This document shows, one piece after another, positions 50,858-60,658 of a DNA stretch of 64,000 bases. Origin of the DNA: Cyclobacterium amurskyense (lineage in GTDB: Bacteria > Bacteroidota > Bacteroidia > Cytophagales > Cyclobacteriaceae); the NCBI RefSeq assembly GCF_001050135.1, contig NZ_CP012040.1:248001-312000 (forward strand), in the 5' to 3' direction. Both the position numbers and the translations under genes were made by a program. Positions within the stretch are counted from its first letter, which is position 1; each line of letters begins with the position of its first letter. The notes below the pieces were generated by a model. The model was not told the origin of the DNA. It made no database searches and saw only the letters and a list, made by a program, of their open reading frames with translations.

Positions 50858-53734
50858 TCATCTTGAACAGATATTGGTATAGGGACAATATTCGCATTTC
50901 CCAGTATCGGTAGTTTGGTCGAAATCTTGGTCCTTATCAAATATTTCTTCAAGGGTACCCTGAAGCCCCAAAAGGTACTCATCTCTATAATTCGCGTAGT
51001 CAGTAACTTCTATTTTCTTCTGATGCCCTATGGTTTCTTGTAGGTAAGGATTAAAATCTTCTTTGAAAATCTCTCTTAAATTGAATATGGCAGGTTTAAG
51101 AAAGAATTGATTGTCTGGGAAATTTGCCTCATACAATAGACCATAAAAGAAAGTTTGCATCGCCGCCTTATTTCGATCTTTGCTGTCTCTGTCAAACAAA
51201 CTATCAATCCCTTTAAAGCTTTTTTTGTCCTGACCGGACTTATAGTCAATCAAACGAACAGTTTCACCTATCCGGTCCACCCTGTCTATAATACCCCCCA
51301 AAGCCACATTAACTACCCCATCCTCAATATTAATCGGCACAAATGCCCTGTATTTTTTCCCTGCTTCCAAGGAAATAATTTCAAATGGAGCCGATTCTTT
51401 GTCTTTAACAAGCACACCTTGCAAATACTTCTGAAGGACATCCCTTGCGATCACCAATTGCCCTGTGAGTTTTTGGCTTTCTTCATTCTCCAGAAAATAT
51501 TGCTTTTTTATAGCTTTCATTACCGCTGGGTATACAAAATCTTTTAACCCGTCTATATCTGACTCCTCCAATACCTTCCGCTTTTTCCTTTCAATAAATC
51601 CCATGTATAGGTTTTCAAGCGACATGTGTACAAGATTTCCAAAAATAGCTGGATCCACTTCCTCTTGCACTTCCTCAGGCACTTCAATTCCTGCTATATA
51701 AGTAAGGTAAAACTTTAGCCTGCAATCCAACCATACATTCAATGCCGAAGGTGAAAAAGAAACTGGTTCCCACTCTCCGTTTGAAGGTTTGGTATACCTC
51801 TTTAAAAGATTTATAATTGACTTATCTTTTTTTATTGAAATCGGCTTTGCTGCTGATAAATTAACTGGAATGTGGGTAACGGAATCCTTTTTTTGGATGC
51901 CTTTTTGATTCATCTCTATCTGGAGCTGATGAATATACCGACTTTTTTCACCTACCTGACCTTGAGAACCCGCAGTGGTATAAAGTAAATGAACATCTTT
52001 GGCCTGATGCAAAAGTCTATAAAAGGTATAGGCATATATGGCATCATTTTGCTCTTGGATAGGCATACCAAAGGCCTTACGAAGATTAAATGGGATCATT
52101 GAATTCATGGAATTTGAAGGAGGAAAACTTCCTTCGTTCATATTACAAATAATGACCCTTTTGAAATCTAAGTTTCTAGACTCTAGAACCCCCATTATCT
52201 GCAGGCCTTCCAATGGTTCCCCTTTAAATGGAAGTTTAATTTCCCCAAAGACCTGACGAAAAATCCTTAACAGAAAAGCTATACTCACTTCTTCTCTAAT
52301 CTCTTTCTCCACAATGGCCTTGAGACGGTTCATCTGCTTGAAACACTGGTAAAGGTAAGTTCGCTCCATACTGTTTTCTTCCAATGGTTCGGCCAACATC
52401 TGAATTAACTCAATCAGATTATCCATCAGGTTGTCAGTGGTCATTTGCTGAAATATTTTCGCAAACAAAGGCCCTCCAGTACTTAAAATTGAGGTGGAAA
52501 CATATAACGTGTTATTTCTCGTAAAACCATCAATCAAATTTTGTGAAAATTCGGGTGCAGTATCATACAGATAAACTGTAGACAATAGTTCTTTGACAGG
52601 CTTATGGTAGAACAATACATCTTCATTCACTACCCGGATATATCTTTGCAGATCCACAACTGCCTCAAGAAAGGTGAAAACAGGAGTATGTTTGACTGGA
52701 TACCCCATAGTGACATTAATCTTATTGACCTTGTCTGGGAGTAAGTTGAGCACTGGGAAAAGAAGCTGTTCATCAGGTAAAATAACAACTGTCTCCTCCC
52801 AATTATTTTCTAAATCAGGAACAGCCTCCAAAATGGCTCCCACCATATTTGCCTGATTGATTTTCAAGGGGACTGCGTAAGTATGTACCTTCCTTTCGCT
52901 CTCTTTAATACGTGCAGGAGTAGTCTGAGGAAATGTTGGCCCTAGTACCTTGTCCTTTTTGTAATCTCTAAAAAACATACCAGCTTCCTGGTTTAGGGCA
53001 TTTAAATAATACCGATCAATGTCCCAAAAAACCTCAGCTCCAAAGTTTTCAACAAAATATTTCACAAGTTTTTCTTCAGCCCCAGTAAATGCATTAAAAC
53101 CAACGAATACAATACTTTTATCAGGAGACTTCATTTTACCCAGGCCTTCAGCGACTTCTCGATAAATTGCTCCTCCATAAGCCAAACCTAGTGTTTTGAG
53201 TGAAGTATTAAACTGTTTGTACAAGGGAAATAAGACATCCCAAAATCGTAAAAACTTCTCTTGATGGAACCGATCCCTACTTTCAAATGAAGCCCAAAAC
53301 GCTTGAATTAATTCGATCTGTGTAGTGGAAAGAAAACTCCAATCGCTTTCAAGGATTTTTTGCTCTTTTAGGTTGATGAATAATTTTTCAGGATTTACCA
53401 AAAATTGGTCAAGGTCATTAAAGTCCCTGAGAATCATTTCTCCCCAAAAATAAAATCTATCAAAGCTTTCTTCACTACCAGAAAGGGGTTTGAACACCTT
53501 ATAAAGTTCGTAAATCAAACTTAGCTTATCTGCTGGTCGTTTACCGGCAATGTCACAGAAAAAATCTTCAATTGTAATTACTTTCGGCATATAGGCCGGT
53601 TTGGTTACTAATTGACCTAGGTATTTGGTAAAGAACAAGCCTGCTCTTCTATTAGGTAGTATTACTTGAAAATCTTTTAGATCAACCCCTCTCTGCAATA
53701 AATCTGCGGCAGTACGCTTTAAAAAACCATCCAT
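50858..53734 (-). CDS. addB: AddB-like nuclease/helicase subunit (PD-(D/E)XK, Fe-S)
   Basis: This 958-residue partner of AddA acts in double-strand break processing for recombination. It begins with a degenerate helicase region (FQVILPNRRAGLFFTKYLGQ) and ends with a PD-(D/E)XK nuclease domain: VALGGIIDRVDRIGETVRLI then DYKSG holds the catalytic D and K. C947, C950 and C956 in CEYCPYTNIC and an upstream Cys in NVWLDCRLKFYL form the iron-sulphur staple of AddB nucleases. It starts immediately after the addA stop. The combination with a two-nuclease AddA makes it an AddAB-type complex rather than RecBCD. Confidence 0.9.
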   Translation of the reverse strand: MDGFLKRTAADLLQRGVDLKDFQVILPNRRAGLFFTKYLGQLVTKPAYMPKVITIEDFFCDIAGKRPADKLSLIYELYKVFKPLSGSEESFDRFYFWGEMILRDFNDLDQFLVNPEKLFINLKEQKILESDWSFLSTTQIELIQAFWASFESRDRFHQEKFLRFWDVLFPLYKQFNTSLKTLGLAYGGAIYREVAEGLGKMKSPDKSIVFVGFNAFTGAEEKLVKYFVENFGAEVFWDIDRYYLNALNQEAGMFFRDYKKDKVLGPTFPQTTPARIKESERKVHTYAVPLKINQANMVGAILEAVPDLENNWEETVVILPDEQLLFPVLNLLPDKVNKINVTMGYPVKHTPVFTFLEAVVDLQRYIRVVNEDVLFYHKPVKELLSTVYLYDTAPEFSQNLIDGFTRNNTLYVSTSILSTGGPLFAKIFQQMTTDNLMDNLIELIQMLAEPLEENSMERTYLYQCFKQMNRLKAIVEKEIREEVSIAFLLRIFRQVFGEIKLPFKGEPLEGLQIMGVLESRNLDFKRVIICNMNEGSFPPSNSMNSMIPFNLRKAFGMPIQEQNDAIYAYTFYRLLHQAKDVHLLYTTAGSQGQVGEKSRYIHQLQIEMNQKGIQKKDSVTHIPVNLSAAKPISIKKDKSIINLLKRYTKPSNGEWEPVSFSPSALNVWLDCRLKFYLTYIAGIEVPEEVQEEVDPAIFGNLVHMSLENLYMGFIERKKRKVLEESDIDGLKDFVYPAVMKAIKKQYFLENEESQKLTGQLVIARDVLQKYLQGVLVKDKESAPFEIISLEAGKKYRAFVPINIEDGVVNVALGGIIDRVDRIGETVRLIDYKSGQDKKSFKGIDSLFDRDSKDRNKAAMQTFFYGLLYEANFPDNQFFLKPAIFNLREIFKEDFNPYLQETIGHQKKIEVTDYANYRDEYLLGLQGTLEEIFDKDQDFDQTTDTGKCEYCPYTNICSR

Positions 53735-56700
53735 TTAAATAACCTTTACAATTGAACCACTTTCTAAATAACAGATGAACCCCTGAACGCCCCTCTCCTT
53801 CTCTATACTTTTCACCAGTGCAACATAATCGGTTACCTGTTTTTTATGTGCTTCTCTTTCTTCTCCTGTCTTAAAATCTATTACTTCTATTCTATCAGCA
53901 TAATAAATAATCCTATCGGGTCTTTTAAACTCTCCCCCCGGAAGAAATATCCCTTGTTCGGTTAGCACCTGCCCCGAGCCATCAAACCATGAGTTAAAAG
54001 AACTTTGTTGGCAAAGTTTCTCAAATTGCACTTCTAAAGATTTCCTTTCCTCCTCTGTCACGGCACCATCAAAAAACATGGATTGGAGTTCAAGTAGAAA
54101 ATCCATTTTGGTTTGAGATTTCTCTATTATGCGATGGACCAAGACTCCAAATTCCCTCTTAGAAGCAATTTCTGAGGTCTCGAACTCTCCAAATACTTGC
54201 TTGACTTGTAATGAAGTTTCCCATGGTCTGTATTTCCACACCATGGATTGGGTGGCCTGAGGCTCCGTTTTTTTAGTCTCATTTTTATGCCAATCCCCGA
54301 AATCAAATTCTAGTTTTTCATGGTTATAATAAGTTTGAAAGTTCAATAACTCATCTCCATGAGCATTAAACCCCATGATCTCGCGCATCAAATCTGCCAC
54401 TGTAGTCAATTTATTATCTTTCCTTGGCTTATTGTAAGGTACCATTCCTAGAAGAACCTCTTCTGCACGTGTAAATGCTACATAAAGCATATTTAACGAA
54501 TCTAGGTGATGCAAAAGGTTTTCCTCTAGGTAAACTGCTGAAAAAGAAGAATCGAGAAGCTGTGGCCTTAAGGTTAAAGGAATAATTGCCGGAGGTAAAT
54601 TCTCATCCCAATCGTATTTTGCCCAAATAATATTTTCCTTGCCTGTATCAAACAACTTCCAGTCCAGATAAGGCAAAAGCACTACCTTGTACTGCAAACC
54701 TTTAGATTTATGGATGGTTTGAATCCTAATGGCGTCAAATTCTTCTGGAATTTTAACTGTTCTTTTATAACCTTGCTGCTCCCACCAGTTGAGGAATCCC
54801 CCAAGATCAGCTCTATTTTTGGCTATAAAGTCAAACACCGCCTCCTTAAACCCAGACAAATAAGCCAATTCTCCAATCCCCTCATTTAAACCTATAAGAT
54901 CAATCATTGCTTCAAGTAGATCCATTAAAGGTAATTTCCTGAAAGTCGGAAGCTGTTTATAAAGTTTCTCTTTAAGCCCTATTAATTCCTCAGGAAGGCT
55001 ATCTACCTTAAATAAAACATGGTCAAAGGAAATATTTCTAATCCTTGCCAATTGAATCCAAAATGTTTTTTCCGCAAGGGTATCTTCCACATCATTAACA
55101 ATTCGCAAAGCTGCCAAAAGGCATTTGACGACTGTGGATTTGGTTAGATACAATGCCTCATCTGATAATACATCGTACCTATAATTATTTCCTTTGTTGT
55201 CTTCCGCATAAGCCATAAAAGCTTCTGCAATTTTTGCCGCTTGCCCATTCTTTCGAACTAGGATAGCTATGTCTTTCAATTGGTAACCTTGATCCAACAA
55301 TCCTTCTACCTGTTGAGGTAAAAGCCTCAGTACTTCATCATCATATTTAGTTTCTTTGTCAGTTTCAATAAAAGACAACTTTACTTTTCCGTTGATGCCC
55401 TTGGCTTTTTGCCTAGAAGCCACTTTTTGTAGGATATCAGCATAGGCTATTTCTATCATCTCCATGCTTGGATCACCTAAAGTTGACTTTAAGTGATCAC
55501 TTAAATATTGAGACAATTTTGAAAACAAGGTATTGTTGAAGGCTACAATATTAGGTAAACTCCTGAAATTAGTATCCAGCTTTTTTACATTTAGACCAAA
55601 ATGTCCAAGGTCACCTTCCACCTGCTCCATTAGTAAACGCATTTCTCCCCCTCTCCATCGGTAGATAGACTGCTTGACATCTCCTACTACCAAATTTGAC
55701 TTTCCCATAGAAAGGGTATTTAGCAAAAGAGGCCTAAAACTTGCCCACTGAAACCCTGAAGTGTCCTGAAATTCATCCAATAAATAATGCTGAAACCTAT
55801 TCCCTACTTTTTCATATATGAACGGGGCATCATTGTCACTTGTAATTGATTTAAGAAAGTCGTTGGTTTCAGAAATCAGGAGCATATTCTCCTCTTCCTT
55901 CAACTCTTTTAACTCTCTAAGCAGGTAACCAAATAAACCAAAAGTATATAGATTTTTAGAAATGGCGTCGAGTGTATTCCACTGTTTTGTCAAAGGACCA
56001 AATTCCCTTAGAATATCCCCCAAGCCATCATGATAAGCCATTTCTATTGCCGTTTTCACTTTACTGGTTTTGGTATACCATCCTTCTGGACCTAGCAATA
56101 ATTTTTCTTGTAGACTGGTAAGAGTAGGTATGGGACTGTTCTTATCTCCCAATTGATCAAACTTTTTACTAAATGACCTTGACCCTCCACTAAAATCTTC
56201 CCAGGCCAATCCATAGTTACTCCTAATGGATTGAGCTGAAGATTTTAACTCCAATGCTTTGTTAATAATTAGCTGTTTCTGTTCAAAAATGAAATCTTTG
56301 AAGGCTTGAAATGTTTCAGGGTTCTCTAAGAAATCATTGACTTCTTTTTGGACCATTTTAAAATCCTCAAGAAAGATTTTCTTTCCCAGGTCTTCTACCG
56401 ACTTTCTAATATCCCAAGATTTCCCCTCTGTAATCTTGCTTATCGAAAACTCAACCATCCACTTGTGCAACCCTGGATCATCCGCCACTCGAAGCATAAG
56501 CCTGTCTACTGTTCTGGCCATTACACTATCAAGATCCAATTCTACATCAAATTTGGCCTGTAAATCAATCTCTCTGGCAAATGCCCTAATTACTTTTTGA
56601 AAAAAACTATCGATGGTGCTCACCGAAAAAGAGCCAAAATCATGAAGGATCGCTGACAAAACCTCCCCAGCCCTTGCGGACAATTCCTCGGGGCTTAACT

Positions 56701-56947
56701 GCCATTTCTCCAATAACTCCTTGTCCATTGTTTCAGAGACATCCACCCCTTTTTTTAGCCTTTTCAACTCATCGATGATTCGGTCTTTCATTTCTTGAGT
56801 AGCCTTATTGGTAAAGGTTACAGCCAAAATACGCCGAAATGCCATGGGCGATTCAAGGGCTAGCTTCAGATAAGCTGTGGTAAGGGTATAAGTTTTACCA
56901 GACCCAGCAGACGATTTATAGATTTGTAAGGGAGTTTCTGTGACCAT
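53735..56947 (-). CDS. addA: AddA-like UvrD helicase-nuclease
   Basis: This 1070-residue subunit has UvrD/Rep helicase motifs in order: Walker A KSSAGSGKTYTL (GSGKT 15-19), motif II LDEFQDTSGFQW, QSIYRWRGG, an IRIQTIHKSKGLQYKVV block and MLYVAFTRAEE. The C-terminal region has a nuclease motif (DRIIYYADRIEVIDFKTGEE). It resects DNA ends up to Chi-like sites and loads RecA. The expected long insertion around residues 170-360 is present. Termination and start of addB are back to back, so this is one operon. Confidence 0.93.
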   Translation of the reverse strand: MVTETPLQIYKSSAGSGKTYTLTTAYLKLALESPMAFRRILAVTFTNKATQEMKDRIIDELKRLKKGVDVSETMDKELLEKWQLSPEELSARAGEVLSAILHDFGSFSVSTIDSFFQKVIRAFAREIDLQAKFDVELDLDSVMARTVDRLMLRVADDPGLHKWMVEFSISKITEGKSWDIRKSVEDLGKKIFLEDFKMVQKEVNDFLENPETFQAFKDFIFEQKQLIINKALELKSSAQSIRSNYGLAWEDFSGGSRSFSKKFDQLGDKNSPIPTLTSLQEKLLLGPEGWYTKTSKVKTAIEMAYHDGLGDILREFGPLTKQWNTLDAISKNLYTFGLFGYLLRELKELKEEENMLLISETNDFLKSITSDNDAPFIYEKVGNRFQHYLLDEFQDTSGFQWASFRPLLLNTLSMGKSNLVVGDVKQSIYRWRGGEMRLLMEQVEGDLGHFGLNVKKLDTNFRSLPNIVAFNNTLFSKLSQYLSDHLKSTLGDPSMEMIEIAYADILQKVASRQKAKGINGKVKLSFIETDKETKYDDEVLRLLPQQVEGLLDQGYQLKDIAILVRKNGQAAKIAEAFMAYAEDNKGNNYRYDVLSDEALYLTKSTVVKCLLAALRIVNDVEDTLAEKTFWIQLARIRNISFDHVLFKVDSLPEELIGLKEKLYKQLPTFRKLPLMDLLEAMIDLIGLNEGIGELAYLSGFKEAVFDFIAKNRADLGGFLNWWEQQGYKRTVKIPEEFDAIRIQTIHKSKGLQYKVVLLPYLDWKLFDTGKENIIWAKYDWDENLPPAIIPLTLRPQLLDSSFSAVYLEENLLHHLDSLNMLYVAFTRAEEVLLGMVPYNKPRKDNKLTTVADLMREIMGFNAHGDELLNFQTYYNHEKLEFDFGDWHKNETKKTEPQATQSMVWKYRPWETSLQVKQVFGEFETSEIASKREFGVLVHRIIEKSQTKMDFLLELQSMFFDGAVTEEERKSLEVQFEKLCQQSSFNSWFDGSGQVLTEQGIFLPGGEFKRPDRIIYYADRIEVIDFKTGEEREAHKKQVTDYVALVKSIEKERGVQGFICYLESGSIVKVI

Positions 56948-57110
56948 TTAAATCAATCGGTTTTGACATTCCTTTCACAAAATTGACATTATTTCATTTC
57001 GTGAAAAGTGAAGTTATGAAGAAAAGTTTCAGACAATAGCTAAATATTGAATAATTTTGAAATTGAATTCAAAGTAAAGTTTATAAGGATATTCCAAAAT
57101 ACCAGGTACA

Positions 57111-57887
57111 ATGTTTTTTTATATTTCCCAGTTGTTCAGTTTTTTAATAATGCCATTTAGTATCTGCCTAATGCTTCTTCTTCTAGGCTATATTTTCAAT
57201 AAAAAATCATGGGGTAAAAAACTCTTGCTAGCAGGCATTGTACTCCTATTGTTTTTTTCAAATTCCTATTTATCCAACCTACTGATTTACAATTGGGAAC
57301 CTCCAACGAAAGACCTATCCACTTTGCCTGTCTATGAATTAGGCATTGTACTGACGGGAGTTACGCATATAGACAAATTACCTAAGGACCGTACCTACTT
57401 TGCTCGTGGAGCAGATAGGGCCACACATACGGTACAGTTGTATAAAATGGGTAAAATTAAAAAGATCTTAATTTCTGGAGGATTGGGTTTTAATCCAGTC
57501 CATCCTTTATCTGAAGCCGAATCATTAAGAGATTTTATGGTATGGGCTGGGGTTGATAAATCGGATATAATAGTAGAAACAAAAGCAAGCAATACTCGAG
57601 AAAACGCCGTTTTTAGTGAAAAAATAATTACCTCCAAAGAAGTCGGTCTAATTCAATCCAACCAGTTGTTATTAATAACCTCTGCCTTTCATATGAAACG
57701 TGCCACGGCTTGTTTTGCAAAAGTTGGCCTACACCCCGATACTTTTCCGGTAGATTTTTACGGAAAAATACCGAGAGCCAATTTAAGATCAATTATTCAA
57801 CCGAGCATTGACTCAATTTTGATATGGCATAAATTAACCAAAGAATGGATAGGAATAGCTGTATATTCCCTAGTTGGATATATATAG
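57111..57887 (+). CDS. YdcF/ElyC-family (DUF218) membrane protein
   Basis: This 258-residue protein has two N-terminal membrane helices (about 5-28 and 35-56) and a DUF218 domain: VYELGIVLTGV (about 79-89), ILISGGLGFNP (about 122-132), ETKASNTRENAVFSEKI and LLITSAFHMKRATACF. The protein resembles ElyC/SanA, which act in envelope polysaccharide metabolism, but the reaction is unknown. It is monocistronic, divergent from addA. Confidence 0.88.
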   Translation: MFFYISQLFSFLIMPFSICLMLLLLGYIFNKKSWGKKLLLAGIVLLLFFSNSYLSNLLIYNWEPPTKDLSTLPVYELGIVLTGVTHIDKLPKDRTYFARGADRATHTVQLYKMGKIKKILISGGLGFNPVHPLSEAESLRDFMVWAGVDKSDIIVETKASNTRENAVFSEKIITSKEVGLIQSNQLLLITSAFHMKRATACFAKVGLHPDTFPVDFYGKIPRANLRSIIQPSIDSILIWHKLTKEWIGIAVYSLVGYI

Positions 57888-57919
57888 TCTAAAAGTTATT
57901 TTCAGATTGGCTGTTGGTC

Positions 57920-58378
57920 CTACCAAGTTGAAGCCTTAAGCTTCGGCATTGCTCTGACAATATCACTAACACTTATTTGACCTATTAGTTTTTCATCTTT
58001 AACAACGGGAAATCTTCTGATTTTCATTGTTAAAAACCTATCTGCAGCATCAAATATTGAAATTTCAGGCGGCAAGGTAAAAACTTGAGTTGTCATGTGT
58101 TCAGCTACTGAAGCTGGGAATTTCGGGGTATTTGTATACTGTCCTTTTATTATTTCTTTTAGGCAATCTCCTTCCGAGATCATTCCTACTAGTTTTCCAC
58201 TCGCATCTACTACGGGTGCACCAGAAATCCTTTTTCTCGTAAGCACTGTGATCACATGATCGATTGTATCTTCAGGCTTAAACGTAATCAAATTTGTGGT
58301 CATGTAATCCTGAACAAGAATCGGCTGATCACTTATTTTAGATGGGGCCATTCTAACCCCCTGGAAACTTTTCACCAT
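57920..58378 (-). CDS. CBS-domain pair protein
   Basis: This 152-residue protein consists of a CBS pair: VQDYMTTNLITFKPEDTIDH and ISGAPVVDASGKLVGMISEG in the first, VAEHMTTQVFTLPPEISIFD and RRFPVVKDEKLIGQISVSD in the second. Such pairs bind adenosine nucleotides as energy sensors. The start at residue 10 (MAPSKISDQP) is a plausible alternative. It is a single gene convergent with the YdcF gene, so the target is unknown. Confidence 0.9.
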   Translation of the reverse strand: MVKSFQGVRMAPSKISDQPILVQDYMTTNLITFKPEDTIDHVITVLTRKRISGAPVVDASGKLVGMISEGDCLKEIIKGQYTNTPKFPASVAEHMTTQVFTLPPEISIFDAADRFLTMKIRRFPVVKDEKLIGQISVSDIVRAMPKLKASTW

Positions 58379-58629
58379 TATTTTATAGGGTTTATTGAAG
58401 GAATAATATACTTTTTTATTCCCTAAAAAACAAATAAAACACCTATTAAATTAAATACGACTAAACATTATTAAGAAACTCACCCTAATATAACACAGGA
58501 TAATTGGAACTTAAAAGACATTAGCTAATAACACCTAAAGTACAAGCCGGCATCTAACTTCGATATGGCAAGTGAAAACTCTAATAAAAGCATCGACCCC
58601 TATAATCAGAAAACTAAGACCATTAAAAA

Positions 58630-59376
58630 TTAAATCTTTTTAAGGCCGTCGGAAAATTCCTTCATTAAATCCGGATCAACCGTAAGCACCATACCTTCAG
58701 TTTCTTCCATTAAAGAAAGTTTTAAATGCTCATTTGAAGCAAGCATAGAAGACGGTCTGAACTTCTTACAAGAAGCATGAATTTCCCTAAGTCCCCCAGC
58801 CTTGTCTAAGGTCACAATATCTTCAAGCTTTAATCCCCCTCCTGGAAGGATGATGATTTTATCCTTTGCATGCTGAATTAAGTCAAGCAATAAAGGCAAT
58901 CCTTCTTTCACCTGATTTTCACCACCAGAAGTCAGTATCCTTTTAAAACCCAGCCCAACAATCTCCTTCATTGCTGCTTTTTTATCCAATGCAACATCAA
59001 ATGCTCTATGGAAAGTACATGGTTTATCTCCGGCAATTTGAATTAACTCCTCGCAATGCGTTTTATTTACTTCTCCCATATTGTTCAGGATTCCAAAAAC
59101 AAATCCATCAGCACCATTATCCAAAAAAGAATGAATATCCTCTTTCATGACTTCAATTTCTGAACTGCTATAAACAAAATCTCCTCCTCTTGGCCTAATC
59201 ATCACGAAAACTGGTACATTAACCTTTCTTTTGATGACTTTAAATAAGCCAAGACTTGGGGTGGTCCCTCCCTCTCCAAAGTCAGCGCAAAGTTCCAGTC
59301 TATCTACACCATTCTCTACTGCAAGCAATGCTGCTTCAAGGGTGTAAACGGGGGCTTCAAATAAAATCTTTTTCAT
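58630..59376 (-). CDS. cutC: CutC family protein
   Basis: This 248-residue TIM-barrel protein has the family motifs LFEAPVYTLEAALLAVENGV, RLELCADFGEGGTTPS, VMIRPRGGDFVYS, a DNGADGFVFGI block, TFHRAFD and ILTSGG. CutC was named for copper homeostasis; a direct copper role is disputed, and some members act on other substrates. It follows the glycosylasparaginase by 11 bp, so the two share a transcript. That neighbour hints at amino-sugar or glycopeptide turnover, which is inference. Confidence 0.93.
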   Translation of the reverse strand: MKKILFEAPVYTLEAALLAVENGVDRLELCADFGEGGTTPSLGLFKVIKRKVNVPVFVMIRPRGGDFVYSSSEIEVMKEDIHSFLDNGADGFVFGILNNMGEVNKTHCEELIQIAGDKPCTFHRAFDVALDKKAAMKEIVGLGFKRILTSGGENQVKEGLPLLLDLIQHAKDKIIILPGGGLKLEDIVTLDKAGGLREIHASCKKFRPSSMLASNEHLKLSLMEETEGMVLTVDPDLMKEFSDGLKKI

Positions 59377-59387
59377 AACCGTTATTC

Positions 59388-60380
59388 TTATTTAAACCAG
59401 CTATTTGCATCAACAAGCTTTTGATATTGCTGATTATGTTGGGCAAAGTTAAACCCTGGCCTGATGGAATAAGCACCAAACTCTCCATCCCTATTTAACG
59501 CCAAAAAGCCTATCTGCGTGTTTTCCAAATCTTTACTTTTGGCGACAGCACGTTTCACGGCTTCTTCACAGGCTTCCTGAGGTGTTCTTCCTTGCCGCAT
59601 TAGTTCTACAATAAGGAAAGCGCCACAAATGCGGATAACCTCTTCTCCCAAGCCTGTTGCCGTAGCAGCTCCAACTTCGCCATCCACAAATAGACCAGCA
59701 CCAATTATGGGACTATCACCTACTCTCCCATGCATTTTATAGGCAACACCACTAGTAGTACATGACCCCGCCAACTCCCCTGATGCGTCAATTCCTATCA
59801 TCCCTATTGTATCATGGTTTTCTATATTTATTATAGGCTTATAATTGGAGGTCTTTTTCCATTTATTGTAGGCATTACTTGCATGTGGGCTTAAAATCTC
59901 TTTCTCAAGTGGCATTCCTTCTTGAATAGCAAATTGTCTTGCTCCCTCTCCAACTAAAAATACATGTGGTGTTTTTTCCATCACCTTCCTAGCAAGGGTT
60001 ATTGGATGCTTTATTTGCCTTACAAAAGCCACAGACCCACAGGAACCATCACCTTTCATTATAGAAGCATCAAGAGTCACCAGGCCCTCCCTATCAGGCA
60101 AACCATAAATCCCTACTGAATACATATTTTTATCAGACTCAGTGACTTTCACCCCCTCCTCAACAGCGTCCAGCACATTTCCATTTGCTGATAAAATACT
60201 CCAAGCCTTGGTATTCGCCGCCATGCCATGGTTCCAGGTCGACAATACTTGGGGTTTAAAAAACTTCTTGTTTTGGAAGGTCGTGCTTTTTAAATCAATA
60301 CCAGCAACTTGGCCCGAAATAGGAGCAAGAGCAAAAGAAGATATTAATGATTTTTGAATAAATTTCCTTCTACTTTCCAT
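59388..60380 (-). CDS. Glycosylasparaginase (N4-GlcNAc-asparaginase)
   Basis: This Ntn-hydrolase of 330 residues cleaves the GlcNAc-Asn bond of glycoasparagine after autoproteolysis. The chosen ATG gives MESRRKFIQKSLISS, a twin-arginine-like signal; the frame runs 16 codons further. The processing site is NHDTIGMIGID, with Thr191 as the nucleophile. Then come GSCTTSGVAYKMHGR, VGDSPIIGAGLFVDG and ATATGLGEE, essentially as in the Elizabethkingia enzyme. It is first of a transcript with cutC and divergent from the ROK regulator and NagB gene, which suggests a role in GlcNAc-Asn scavenging. Confidence 0.92.
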   Translation of the reverse strand: MESRRKFIQKSLISSFALAPISGQVAGIDLKSTTFQNKKFFKPQVLSTWNHGMAANTKAWSILSANGNVLDAVEEGVKVTESDKNMYSVGIYGLPDREGLVTLDASIMKGDGSCGSVAFVRQIKHPITLARKVMEKTPHVFLVGEGARQFAIQEGMPLEKEILSPHASNAYNKWKKTSNYKPIINIENHDTIGMIGIDASGELAGSCTTSGVAYKMHGRVGDSPIIGAGLFVDGEVGAATATGLGEEVIRICGAFLIVELMRQGRTPQEACEEAVKRAVAKSKDLENTQIGFLALNRDGEFGAYSIRPGFNFAQHNQQYQKLVDANSWFK

Positions 60381-60499
60381 ACAAATATTATTTTCTGCTA
60401 AAATTTGAAAAATATGATAAACAAACATGATTAATTTTTTTCAAATAATGGCTTGGGTTTAGTTATTTTTATAAATAATTTGAATTTTCAAAAAACATG

Positions 60500-60575
60500 C
60501 AATTAAGAGATATTATCCTATTAATTGTAAAGGATTAAGGAATATAGAAATTAAAACCATTTCTTAATTGTAAGG
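60500..60575. promoter_or_regulatory. Repeated TTAATTG words in the divergent promoter region
   Basis: Half-site-like words occur as CAATTAAG (60500-60507), TTAATTGTAA followed by AGGA (60521-60534), and CTTAATTGTAAGGA (60563-60576). The two TTAATTGTAA words are 43 bp apart, about four helical turns, and the first word is the inverse of CTTAATTG. They may be operators for the adjacent ROK regulator, which is inference. Confidence 0.35.
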
Positions 60576-60658
60576 AACCTATTTGAAAAATAAAATTTTT
60601 TTAAATAAGTTACCCTAATTAATTAAAATTTTTATTATTTTGCATCAAAATTTATCTC

